The notes under the pieces: generated by a model
Database searches by the model: none
Told to the model about the DNA's origin: nothing
The model's input: only the letters and a program-made list of their open reading frames with translations
In this document: positions 33,474 to 39,409 of the stretch, in pieces
How positions within the stretch are numbered: the stretch's first letter is position 1
Layout of the letters: every line of letters begins with the position of its first letter
IMG/VR virus record: IMGVR_UViG_3300025151_000101
Span: 1 to 40,155 of that record
DNA: 40,155 nt
DNA from: a virus
Direction: 5' to 3' (one strand)
Program-made: the position numbers and the translations under genes

Positions 33474-34198
33474 AGATCATCTCCTTTCTCTTTTAGTCCT
33501 CCACCACATACCTGATAGAAGTTGCAGTACTTGGGATTACATTCCCACTTGTATACTGGTGCAACTCCAAGTTCTATTGGTGGATTTCCTTTTTTAAATA
33601 TCTTATTAACATCTGTCCAATACTGTTTTGCTATGTCTATAAATGAATTAGAAATAACCTTCTCCTTCATTCTTGAATTGTCTTTGTTATAATATAGTAA
33701 CGCTAACTTCTTTAATTTGTTCCCAGTTTCTTCTTCATACCACCAACCATAGGTTCCTAGTTGTATGTTATAGTTGACGGGTTGTTCAGGGTCAGGCTTC
33801 CTACCAAACAATCCTTTCCACTTCCAAGCATTACAAGTCTTGATGTCGTACAGTGCATCATCCTCTACGATGATTACATCTAGGAAACCTCTTACATTTA
33901 CCTCAGGCAATCGTATCTCACGTTCTATCATTATCTGAGAACCATTAAGACTTGCATAATCTATTAGTGCTTCCTGTATGTCTCCATGTACTAAGTCTCC
34001 AAGCCTGAATAACCTCATGGTATTATCATCTACTTCTTTAGGCTCTACGTTGGCAACGTGTTGAAAGTAATGTTTTCTCATGCACATCCCACTTGAAGAA
34101 GCATGGAACCAACTCTCCTTCCCCTGATATCTTTTCTTTCGATGTAGCTCATTGCCTTTCCTTAGCCAATCTTCATATATCTTTTGTATGTCTAACAT
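33470..34198 (-). CDS. Cas4-like Fe-S exonuclease
   Basis: This 242-residue nuclease shows the Cas4/RecB (PD-(D/E)XK) pattern: C39 in SSSGMCMRK, H71 in GDLVHGDIQEAL, D107 in RGFLDVII, D118-x-K120 in YDIKT, Q146-x3-Y150 in NIQLGTYGW, and three C-terminal Cys (C220, C225, C231). The four Cys can hold a 4Fe-4S cluster as in Cas4. Phage Cas4-like enzymes resect DNA ends for recombination and replication. No Cas1/Cas2 or CRISPR array is nearby, so it is not an adaptation module. AAAGGA precedes the ATG, and a structured leader lies upstream. Confidence 0.85.
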   Translation of the reverse strand: MLDIQKIYEDWLRKGNELHRKKRYQGKESWFHASSSGMCMRKHYFQHVANVEPKEVDDNTMRLFRLGDLVHGDIQEALIDYASLNGSQIMIEREIRLPEVNVRGFLDVIIVEDDALYDIKTCNAWKWKGLFGRKPDPEQPVNYNIQLGTYGWWYEEETGNKLKKLALLYYNKDNSRMKEKVISNSFIDIAKQYWTDVNKIFKKGNPPIELGVAPVYKWECNPKYCNFYQVCGGGLKEKGDDL

Positions 34199-34224
34199 AT
34201 TGTTTCCTTTGGTATGTAGGGAGG

Positions 34225-34303
34225 ACGGGGCAAGTAAGATGTGTAGTTGTGAGCGGTCGGAAACAAATGGAGTAAAATATAACCGACCTTGTACCTGCCC
34301 CGT
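34225..34303 (-). ncRNA. Structured leader RNA of the exonuclease operon
   Basis: On the minus strand, ACGGGGCAGGT (34303-34293) can pair with ACTTGCCCCGT (34235-34225) over 11 positions, with one G-U pair replacing a mismatch that would exist on the other strand. Inside, GGTCGG (34288-34283) pairs with CCGACC (34260-34255). The element lies in a 113-base gap, with AAAGGA and the exonuclease ATG just downstream. Wobble bias favours RNA from this strand. It could be a regulator, terminator or ncRNA. It matches no riboswitch class I can name. Confidence 0.5.
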
Positions 34304-34311
34304 GTCATTAA

Positions 34312-34512
34312 TTAGTCCTTGTACTCTAGTACGTCTTTATCTTTAGAGAACAGTGTGATCTCGATAGTTTCACCAGACTCTGTTTTGATATGCATCGTTC
34401 TAAAGTATTTATTATGAGGGTTTAGAGAATCTAACTCGGTAGTCTCTTCTATCTCCACAGACTCTACCTTATGTATGCTAACCTCTTGCCCTGTTCCTAG
34501 TTGTAAGTTCAT
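34312..34512 (-). CDS. Hypothetical beta-rich protein (66 residues)
   Basis: An acidic protein with alternating charged and hydrophobic residues (KYFRTMHIKTESGETIEITLFS), suggesting a small beta barrel. AGAGGAAAGGA precedes the ATG. Its start lies within the end of the upstream gene. It ends just before the structured leader of the exonuclease operon. It is not recognised. Confidence 0.6.
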   Translation of the reverse strand: MNLQLGTGQEVSIHKVESVEIEETTELDSLNPHNKYFRTMHIKTESGETIEITLFSKDKDVLEYKD

Positions 34513-34720
34513 TCCTTTCCTCTTCTTGTTTTTGTGTAGCCCACTTATCTAACGCTGTCAACTCCTCAGCCTCTGCTCTTGCAATATGATCTAAGGCAGA
34601 CCTTAGTCCACATATCTCTGCAAAGTAATAGTCATTGCTAGGGTTAGTCTCCCAGTGTTCTTCCACACGTTTAATATCCTGTTTAATCCTGTACTTTAAC
34701 TTGTTCAGTGTTGCGAACAT
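34478..34720 (-). CDS. Hypothetical helical protein (80 residues)
   Basis: All-helical and charged (YRIKQDIKRVEEHWETNP, LRSALDHIARAEAEELTALDKW). The ATG at 34720 is placed at the right distance from GGAG; the ATG at 34726 is directly on the Shine-Dalgarno. The start overlaps the end of the upstream gene by 38 bases in another frame. No domain recognised. Confidence 0.6.
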   Translation of the reverse strand: MFATLNKLKYRIKQDIKRVEEHWETNPSNDYYFAEICGLRSALDHIARAEAEELTALDKWATQKQEEERNELTTRNRARG

Positions 34721-34886
34721 CACCATCTCCTTTTATGTCGTATATGTCTCCAATGTCGTATGTGTATCCCGTATCCGGATCATACATTACAGGTACCTTG
34801 ATGTATCTCTCGCCGTTGAATCCATGATACTCATAACGTATTTTAAGTTTCGCTTGAAGTCTTTTATTCATTGTTGTTTCTTTCAT
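34683..34886 (-). CDS. Hypothetical protein downstream of HNH gene (67 residues)
   Basis: The ATG overlaps the HNH stop (ATGA at 34886-34883). The sequence has YEYHGFNGERYIKVPVMYDPDTGYTYDIGDIYDIKGDG, Tyr- and Asp-rich, likely a small beta domain. A GTG at 34895 is the alternative start. A degenerate early-promoter-like site lies in the 3' end of the HNH gene just upstream. Function unknown. Confidence 0.6.
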   Translation of the reverse strand: MKETTMNKRLQAKLKIRYEYHGFNGERYIKVPVMYDPDTGYTYDIGDIYDIKGDGDVRNTEQVKVQD

Positions 34887-35413
34887 ATTATACACCTGTA
34901 ACGCTCATCCTTATTGTAAAGTTCCAAATTTTCTTCATATTCTTTTATAATATCTTGAACGTCTGCATGGTACTTAAAATCTTTAAATGTTTTTATCTGA
35001 TGACAGTTACGACACCTGACCACACACTTCTCTATTTCTCTCTTGATCGTGCTCCACTTGTAGCCGTTACGAACTAGGTATCCAACTCCTGCACCTCTTT
35101 GATGTTTGATACTACGCTTGACTCCTGTAACGTGATCAAACTCCAGAACTCGTGGATCTTGTGTACCGCAATCCACACACCCTTTTGAAAAGTACAGTTC
35201 TAATATTTTTTTAAAGTTGGCTCGTTTCACTCTTGCTTTTCTAGTATAATTTTTTTCTATGATTCGTTTTTTGTTCTTTTTGTACCAGTTACGATTGTGG
35301 TATTTCTTTTGACATTCCTTGCATTTAGCTTGTCTACCATCTTTCTTTTGACGATTCTTATAGAAGTCACTTATTGGTTTTTTGGTTTTGCATCTTCCAC
35401 ATCTTTTTAACAT
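34883..35413 (-). CDS. HNH endonuclease with N-terminal zinc domain
   Basis: This 176-residue protein has an N-terminal zinc module (C5-x2-C8, C31-x2-C34) followed by a basic linker (about 39-67) and an HNH domain: C79-x2-C82, D93-H94 in EFDHV, then C134-x2-C137-H138 (RCRNCHQ). The layout is like free-standing phage homing endonucleases, which nick DNA to spread, or packaging-associated HNH enzymes; it is far from the terminase, so homing is favoured. The ATG at 35413 follows GGGGT. A TATAAT box lies upstream, so the gene may have its own promoter. Confidence 0.8.
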   Translation of the reverse strand: MLKRCGRCKTKKPISDFYKNRQKKDGRQAKCKECQKKYHNRNWYKKNKKRIIEKNYTRKARVKRANFKKILELYFSKGCVDCGTQDPRVLEFDHVTGVKRSIKHQRGAGVGYLVRNGYKWSTIKREIEKCVVRCRNCHQIKTFKDFKYHADVQDIIKEYEENLELYNKDERYRCII

Positions 35414-35470
35414 CAACTACCCCGCAAGTTATTGATTATTAGGATTATATGCTACCTAAAATTTTAAAGC
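35414..35470 (-). promoter_or_regulatory. Possible promoter of the HNH gene
   Basis: The gap before the HNH gene contains TATAAT on the minus strand (35449-35444). No good -35 box is seen at the standard distance; TTTAAA lies 13 bases upstream. Free-standing HNH genes often carry their own promoter. Weak call. Confidence 0.3.
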
Positions 35471-35674
35471 CTACTCCTCCTCATCTGCAACATCCCAAAG
35501 TGTTTGTTTGTCTAGCACCTCTTCCACAGTCTCATCCTGTACGTCAAACTCCCAGTACTTCTCATCATCTATGATGTACCCAATGGCGTTCTCTTTCAGA
35601 AGCTCCTCAGCTTCCTTAACTGAGTGTGCTTCTATAAAGCCACTCGATGTTATTGTCCAATGATATGTTTTCAT
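35471..35674 (-). CDS. Hypothetical acidic protein (67 residues)
   Basis: Starts MKTYHWTITSSGFIEAHSVKEAEELLKENAIGYIID, a strand then a helix that mimics a small alpha/beta domain, and ends in an acidic run. Several early-arm proteins share this kind of start (compare 39410, IVYANSEKEALSVARN). GGAGG precedes the ATG. Function unknown. Confidence 0.6.
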   Translation of the reverse strand: MKTYHWTITSSGFIEAHSVKEAEELLKENAIGYIIDDEKYWEFDVQDETVEEVLDKQTLWDVADEEE

Positions 35675-35686
35675 TAGTTGTCCTCC

Positions 35687-35980
35687 TTATGATAGTATTT
35701 GTTTAAGATTAAAGCATTGATAAAGCATACACATTTCACCATTCGGCTCATCCCTACTATCCGAATCATAAGTAGTAACCCAAATGTCCCAGTCTGCCAC
35801 TTCCATTTCTATTAGCTCCCTAACCAACTCTTCAAATGTATAGAAGTGTCCATCCCAATCTCCTTTATGGGGTTTGCATTGGTACTCTACCCTGTATCCT
35901 TTTGTTTGAACTCTACTATTGTTGATTGTTTCTCTAATGTGCTTTCTAACTTTTTTTCTAATTTGCACTGTACTTTCCAT
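35687..35980 (-). CDS. Hypothetical protein (97 residues)
   Basis: Basic N-terminus (IRKKVRKHIRETINNSRVQTKG), then strands with RVEYQCKPHKGDWDGHFYTFEELVREL and an acidic part ADWDIWVTTYDSDS. AAAGGAGTTAA precedes the ATG and upstream lies a GC-rich hairpin. Not recognised. Confidence 0.6.
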   Translation of the reverse strand: MESTVQIRKKVRKHIRETINNSRVQTKGYRVEYQCKPHKGDWDGHFYTFEELVRELIEMEVADWDIWVTTYDSDSRDEPNGEMCMLYQCFNLKQILS

Positions 35981-35982
35981 AA

Positions 35983-36020
35983 TTAACTCCTTTGTTTATA
36001 GGGGCGGGTTGCCCCGCCCC
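35983..36020 (-). promoter_or_regulatory. GC hairpin plus conserved AACAAAGGAGTTAA leader
   Basis: GGGGCGGG (36001-36008) pairs perfectly with CCCGCCCC (36013-36020) around a 4-base loop. On the minus strand it directly precedes ATAAACAAAGGAGTTAA (to 35983), a leader repeated before the genes starting at 36388 (36390-36404) and 39351 (39354-39370). No T run follows, so the hairpin is more likely a 5' mRNA stabiliser or processing site than a terminator. Confidence 0.5.
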
Positions 36021-36028
36021 AGTTTAGT

Positions 36029-36388
36029 TTACGCTACCTCTTCTTCTAAGGGATAAGTTTCATACTCATCGAGTTTCTCAAGGACACCTTGAACTAGATG
36101 CCATATCCCCTCAAACCTCATGGTTCTCTTATATTGATCGTCTAGCCTACCCTGATTACAATCCCAGTTATATTTATTTACAGCCTTTAAAACATTTAGC
36201 ATCTCAGGTGCGGACGTTATTAATCTAGCATTGCTTTCTAGCTCTTTTTTAGGTAGACCCCTGTTCATCTCGCAAATTGCTTCTGCAAAGGCTTCTTCCT
36301 CAATATATCCATGTATCGAATAGCGGTTGACCTCATCGAATACCCACTTCCCTTTAGTTATGTTGTTAGTAACAGTTTGATTTTTCAT
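36029..36388 (-). CDS. Hypothetical protein downstream of promoter P2 (119 residues)
   Basis: Contains KWVFDEVNRYSIHGYIEEEAFAEAICEMNRGLPKKELESNARLITSAPEMLNVLKAV, a pattern of phage early proteins with an NARLI(T/A)SAPEML motif that recurs in many phages and prophages as I recall. It is the first gene after P2 (TATA element about 47 bases upstream of its ATG). The leader AACAAAGGAGTTAA provides the ribosome site. The function is not known. Confidence 0.65.
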   Translation of the reverse strand: MKNQTVTNNITKGKWVFDEVNRYSIHGYIEEEAFAEAICEMNRGLPKKELESNARLITSAPEMLNVLKAVNKYNWDCNQGRLDDQYKRTMRFEGIWHLVQGVLEKLDEYETYPLEEEVA

Positions 36389-36434
36389 TTTAACTCCTTT
36401 GTTTGTAGCACTTTTTTTGTGTGCCGTTTACTCT

Positions 36435-36462
36435 TATACGCTCTAGGTTTCAAAAAGTTCCA
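36435..36462 (-). promoter_or_regulatory. Early promoter copy P2
   Basis: On the minus strand: TGGAAC, TTTTTGAAACCTAGAG, CGTATAAG. The TATAC and GTTCC elements (plus view) begin 22 bases apart, as in P3 and P4. It lies in the 76-base gap between genes ending at 36465 and starting at 36388. Confidence 0.6.
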
Positions 36463-36464
36463 AA

Positions 36465-36749
36465 TTAATTTTTTAGAGGGGCGATAATATACTTGTATAT
36501 CCTACCTCCAAGTGCGTTCTCATACCTAAATTCAGAAAATTTCAGAGGTTGATTGTGTTCTGCAACAAAAACCATTCTCACATAATCCCTGACTTTCTTA
36601 TTTATTCTCCTCCCTTCTTTCCATTGCAATGTTCTGTTCTCTCCCCAATCATCGTAGCTAAACTCACTAGCCCTTACACCACACATGCCCAGTAACAGCA
36701 TTATTTTAGCCTCTACGGGACTTTTATGGTTGTGGGTATATGTTACCAT
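36465..36749 (-). CDS. Hypothetical protein (94 residues)
   Basis: Has KSPVEAKIMLLLGMCGVRASEF then LQWKEGRRINKKVRDYVRMVFVAEHNQPLKF, alternating helix and strand. AAGGAG precedes the ATG. The TAA stop overlaps the distal end of promoter P2. The AEAKIMLLL-type start is met in small phage nuclease-like proteins but no catalytic residues are evident. Function unknown. Confidence 0.6.
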   Translation of the reverse strand: MVTYTHNHKSPVEAKIMLLLGMCGVRASEFSYDDWGENRTLQWKEGRRINKKVRDYVRMVFVAEHNQPLKFSEFRYENALGGRIYKYIIAPLKN

Positions 36750-36768
36750 GCCTTACTCCTTAATTGTT

Positions 36769-37080
36769 TTATTTATTGTTATTATATATTCTTAACTGTT
36801 CTGATATTTCGACTGGTCGGTCTTTACTATACAGGATTTCATCAGCATGATACCCTGACCTATAATCCCAATCTCCTTCGTTATTGGTTTTAGAATACTC
36901 ACGATCTGCCAGTTTTCTATTCCTATCGTACTCTTTTTGTAAATGAATTTGTACTTCCTCAATAATTTCACATTTCTCAACAGGATTAAGTTTTTCAAAC
37001 TGTTGGAAGTATTTAACAAAGAACTCAGTACTTGGCTTTCCTCCGTTTTTATTGCGAACAGCTCTAAACAACCCCTTCAC
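36769..37080 (-). CDS. Hypothetical protein (103 residues)
   Basis: A highly charged, helical protein (VKYFQQFEKLNPVEKCEIIEEVQIHLQKEYDRNRKLADREYSK). The GTG start overlaps the preceding TAG (TAGTG). No family recognised. Part of the P3-P2 operon. Confidence 0.6.
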   Translation of the reverse strand: MKGLFRAVRNKNGGKPSTEFFVKYFQQFEKLNPVEKCEIIEEVQIHLQKEYDRNRKLADREYSKTNNEGDWDYRSGYHADEILYSKDRPVEISEQLRIYNNNK

Positions 37081-37373
37081 TACTCCTCCTCTTCTATAAA
37101 ATGGTATACTTCTACATGGGTGTTGCAGTCGTAGTTAGAACAAGAAAAGTTGGATGCGATACCTTCCTTGTCCTCTTCTAGCATGACCTCTTGTATGTCG
37201 TGGTCTCCACCCCAAATCAGTTCAGAATCACAATGCCAACATCTAAATCTGTGTAAATCATTTGGATCCTGTGATGCGATTACGTTCTGTAACTTCTTTA
37301 TTTTCTCCTCTCTTCGTTCCACCATCTGTTCATACTTTAGAACTTCCAACTGCAACTCCATGTATTCTTTCAC
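37080..37373 (-). CDS. Coiled-coil zinc-ribbon protein (97 residues)
   Basis: Residues about 1-35 form a coiled coil (MELQLEVLKYEQMVERREEKIKKLQN), followed by C45-x2-C48 (RCWHCDSELIWGG) and C78-x4-C83 (SCSNYDCNTHV), a zinc ribbon with an acidic C-terminus. The upstream frame is open to 37484 but that part encodes an unlike stretch; a GTG at 37373 with GGAGAGG, overlapping the TGA of the 43-residue membrane gene, is the likelier start. Zinc-dependent protein or RNA binding is possible. Confidence 0.65.
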   Translation of the reverse strand: MKEYMELQLEVLKYEQMVERREEKIKKLQNVIASQDPNDLHRFRCWHCDSELIWGGDHDIQEVMLEEDKEGIASNFSCSNYDCNTHVEVYHFIEEEE

Positions 37374-37501
37374 TTTCCTCTCCAGTCCTGTATTGAATAA
37401 ATAACCAAGCAAACTACAAATAACACCATTGTCAAAGTTATTAAACTCATGGAGAATACGAACAGGTTTATCACCCATTCCCATAAATCTACCAGTATCA
37501 T
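37370..37501 (-). CDS. Small membrane protein (43 residues), overlapping
   Basis: Hand translation gives a 43-residue protein that is mostly one or two hydrophobic helices (residues about 10-36, NLFVFSMSLITLTMVLFVVC region), with a short acidic start MILVDLWEWV and a basic end QDWRGK. GAGGAG stands upstream. Its ATG overlaps the previous TGA (ATGA, 37501-37498) and its TGA overlaps the next GTG. It occupies, in another frame, the region otherwise read as the N-terminus of the zinc-ribbon gene. Small early membrane proteins can be superinfection exclusion or membrane-modifying factors; this is speculation here. Confidence 0.65.
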   Translation of the reverse strand: MILVDLWEWVINLFVFSMSLITLTMVLFVVCLVIYSIQDWRGK

Positions 37502-37761
37502 TTGCTCTCCTCTACATATTTACTAAACTCAATAAATTTCTCCCATTGAGCTATGGCATGTATTCCATCAGAAGCGATCCACTCACCCTCAACAAGCATA
37601 ATAAGTTGCCCGTCAGATAATTCATAAAGCTCTTTATGTATCCTTGACGTATAATCTTCTATTATTTCGCCTATTCCTTTTGTATGTACAATCATATCAA
37701 CATAGCGATCTTGAAAGTCTATTCGCTCTTTAGAATGTGATTCTTCTTTTGTCTTTTCCAT
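37498..37761 (-). CDS. Hypothetical protein (87 residues)
   Basis: Charged helix-rich sequence with DMIVHTKGIGEIIEDYTSRIHKELYELSDGQLIMLVEGEWIASDGIHAIAQWEKFIEF. Start at TAATG from the upstream gene, end at ATGA into the small membrane gene. No family was identified. Confidence 0.6.
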   Translation of the reverse strand: MEKTKEESHSKERIDFQDRYVDMIVHTKGIGEIIEDYTSRIHKELYELSDGQLIMLVEGEWIASDGIHAIAQWEKFIEFSKYVEESK

Positions 37762-37937
37762 TATTGTTCCACCTGTTTTGCTCTCTTATATAAGAAAGCC
37801 TCTATGATCTGTATCATTAGATCGTGATTGATGTTATGTTCTTCCATCAAATGACTCGCCAAACTGTCTATCACCTCGTCAAACTCAGGGAATAAGACCT
37901 CGCATAGCTTGTCAAATACTAATTCGTTATTGTCCAT
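37761..37937 (-). CDS. Small acidic helical protein (58 residues)
   Basis: Starts MDNNELVFDKLCEVLFPEFDEVIDSLASHLMEEHN and ends in KRAKQVEQ. AGAGGAGAGCAAAGA is an excellent ribosome site for the ATG at 37937. The frame is open to an ATG at 37982 that overlaps the upstream stop (ATGA), adding 15 polar residues; that start has poor ribosome-site support. Function unknown. Confidence 0.6.
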   Translation of the reverse strand: MDNNELVFDKLCEVLFPEFDEVIDSLASHLMEEHNINHDLMIQIIEAFLYKRAKQVEQ

Positions 37938-37978
37938 TCTTTGCTCTCCTCTTGTATTTTCTTTTTGGTTTCGGTGGC

Positions 37979-38353
37979 TCATAACCCAAGATCACTTGCC
38001 TTACCAGTTCCATTGTTTTTATGAACTTGTTCATTGTCCTTTCCTTTGTATTTATGTAGCATAGCTACCATTAGTAGAAGATAGTTTATGATGTCGCTCA
38101 TTCTACCTTCTATTGGTTCTGCATACTCCTTACCAGTTTTAAAGTAACTGAATAAACTGGATGTATGCTTTTGTAAATATACAGATAGAACTTGCATAGG
38201 TGTAAGGTTCAATGTGTTGGCTATGTTCTCAAAGTTCCATAGTACGTTTGTTTCGTGATTGCCTTCTGTATACTCAATTCGTTTCTCGTCTGAAAGTTTC
38301 AAAGTTTCTGTAAGGAACTTGTTTCTCAGAACTTCATATTCTTTAGCTGTCAT
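37979..38353 (-). CDS. Nucleotide-modification-associated-domain-like protein
   Basis: The 124 residues carry EYTEGNHETNVLWNFENIANTLNLTPMQVLSVYLQKHTSSLFSYF and EGRMSDIINYLLLMVAMLHKYKG. This order (NF..IA, V..YL.KH, DI.NYLLL) resembles small phage proteins of the DUF6378/DUF1599 kind associated with nucleotide metabolism or DNA modification. The match is by pattern recall. The ATG overlaps the preceding TAA (TAATG). Confidence 0.5.
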   Translation of the reverse strand: MTAKEYEVLRNKFLTETLKLSDEKRIEYTEGNHETNVLWNFENIANTLNLTPMQVLSVYLQKHTSSLFSYFKTGKEYAEPIEGRMSDIINYLLLMVAMLHKYKGKDNEQVHKNNGTGKASDLGL

Positions 38354-38550
38354 TACTTTACCTCTTGTACATTTTTCTTTACATAATCTAAAGTCATGTA
38401 CCTATCTTTAGATTTATTTAAAAAGACTGGTTCATCGAGTTTATCGAATCCACCCTTATAACATATTGAATCAATCGTTATTACATCTTTAGGTTGTCCA
38501 TCTCCATAATCCTGATTCCATAAAACCTTTCTACCTAAGTATTTCTTCAT
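38353..38550 (-). CDS. Hypothetical protein (65 residues)
   Basis: Basic protein starting MKKYLGRKVLWNQDYGDGQPKDVITIDSICYKGG; Lys- and Tyr-rich with likely beta structure. Coupled on both sides by TAATG overlaps. Not recognised. Confidence 0.6.
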   Translation of the reverse strand: MKKYLGRKVLWNQDYGDGQPKDVITIDSICYKGGFDKLDEPVFLNKSKDRYMTLDYVKKNVQEVK

Positions 38551-38810
38551 TATCCCGCCTCACTATCTTTTCTTTCCCACTCTAGTGCTTCTTGGTCTAG
38601 CTCTTCCTCTAGTTTCATTAACTCCCTTTCCTCTATTAGCTTTTTTGCTGACTCTAGTTTCTCTTCTTCTGTTCCGTCCCAACCTTCTAGGTGGTCATCC
38701 TCAATGCACCTCAATGCCCATTGAATATCAATGTCGGTGTCTATTTCTTCTAACCTATTCTCCAGTTCAGCAAGTTTCTCAAAGTGTCCAGTTTCTGTAA
38801 TGTTACCCAT
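38550..38810 (-). CDS. Acidic coiled-coil protein downstream of promoter P3
   Basis: This 86-residue protein is acidic and helical: HFEKLAELENRLEEIDTDIDIQWALRCIEDD, then EEEKLESAKKLIEERELMKLEEELDQEALEWERKD. AAGGAG and the spacing select the ATG at 38810. The frame is open to 38939, but that reads through promoter P3, so longer starts are rejected. Acidic helical early proteins can mimic DNA or bind host proteins; no evidence here. Confidence 0.65.
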   Translation of the reverse strand: MGNITETGHFEKLAELENRLEEIDTDIDIQWALRCIEDDHLEGWDGTEEEKLESAKKLIEERELMKLEEELDQEALEWERKDSEAG

Positions 38811-38844
38811 TTGCTTCTCCTTTTTTTTCATTGGATATGGCATG

Positions 38845-38873
38845 TATACGCTCCTTGTTGTTATAAGTTCCCA
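38845..38873 (-). promoter_or_regulatory. Early promoter copy P3
   Basis: On the minus strand: TGGGAAC, TTATAACAACAAGGAG, CGTATACA. TATACG and GTTCC begin 22 bases apart (plus view). It lies in the 64-base gap before the acidic coiled-coil gene. CGTATA is preceded by GAG as in P2. Confidence 0.6.
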
Positions 38874-38874
38874 T

Positions 38875-39351
38875 TTATTTAGGCAGTATGTAGTAGTCTG
38901 TGGCAAATCTTCTTTTGTTCTGATTTTTGAAACTACCATTGCTTTCTGCTTTAATTGGATCTACAAATGCAAAATCTTTGTAGTACAGCTTACCCTTCAG
39001 TTCTTCAGGCTGTGGGTAAAAGATTACGTTGTTTCCAGTATCTTCAAGTGGTACAGCTATATAATCACAATGATTGGGCGTTACTTTTACGTGTAAAGAG
39101 TGACCATAAGACGTGTCTGATATTCTTGTACTGTATTTAACTTGTATAGATTTCCAATTATTTATCAGGGTTCTTTTACCCCATTTCTTTGGTTTACAGA
39201 CAACCATGTCTATTCCTAAGTCTACATCAGGTCTAGTAACAATGTACCCATTCTTCAAAAAAAGATTAGCTACTTTGTTTTCTCCTATTATTCCTTGTAC
39301 CATCGTACCCACATCTAAGGTAGTGGTGCTTTTATATCGTTGTTTCTTCAA
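38875..39351 (-). CDS. PD-(D/E)XK endonuclease-like protein
   Basis: This 158-residue protein carries G23-E24-N (GENKVANLFLKNG), D44/D48 in PDVDLGIDMVV, and Q70-V-K72 (SIQVKYS), the E, D and (E/Q)xK residues of the PD-(D/E)XK fold as in archaeal Holliday-junction resolvase-like and PDDEXK_11-type nucleases. The C-terminus (HCDYIAVPLEDTGNNVIFYP) matches the family's later strands. The TTG start is selected by AAGGAG with 6-base spacing; promoter P4 lies upstream. Confidence 0.75.
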   Translation of the reverse strand: MKKQRYKSTTTLDVGTMVQGIIGENKVANLFLKNGYIVTRPDVDLGIDMVVCKPKKWGKRTLINNWKSIQVKYSTRISDTSYGHSLHVKVTPNHCDYIAVPLEDTGNNVIFYPQPEELKGKLYYKDFAFVDPIKAESNGSFKNQNKRRFATDYYILPK

Positions 39352-39374
39352 TCTTAACTCCTTTGTTTATTACT

Positions 39375-39402
39375 TATACTACGTTGTGTTTGATTGGTTC
39401 CA
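39375..39402 (-). promoter_or_regulatory. Early promoter copy P4
   Basis: On the minus strand: TGGAAC, CAATCAAACACAACGTA, GTATAAG. TATAC and GTTCC start 22 bases apart. It directly precedes AACAAAGGAGTTAA and the TTG start at 39351, about 24 bases from the TATA element. Confidence 0.55.
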
Positions 39403-39409
39403 ATTTATT

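Noticed and set aside
33470-34198. Cas4-like gene as part of a CRISPR adaptation module
   Set aside because: No Cas1, Cas2 or repeat-spacer array in the window; phage Cas4-like exonucleases are common without CRISPR.
37374-37484. N-terminal extension of the coiled-coil zinc-ribbon protein
   Set aside because: This stretch is better read in another frame as the small membrane protein with stop-start coupling on both sides.
38811-38939. N-terminal extension of the acidic coiled-coil protein
   Set aside because: It would run through promoter P3 and the end of the upstream gene; the ATG at 38810 has a proper ribosome site.
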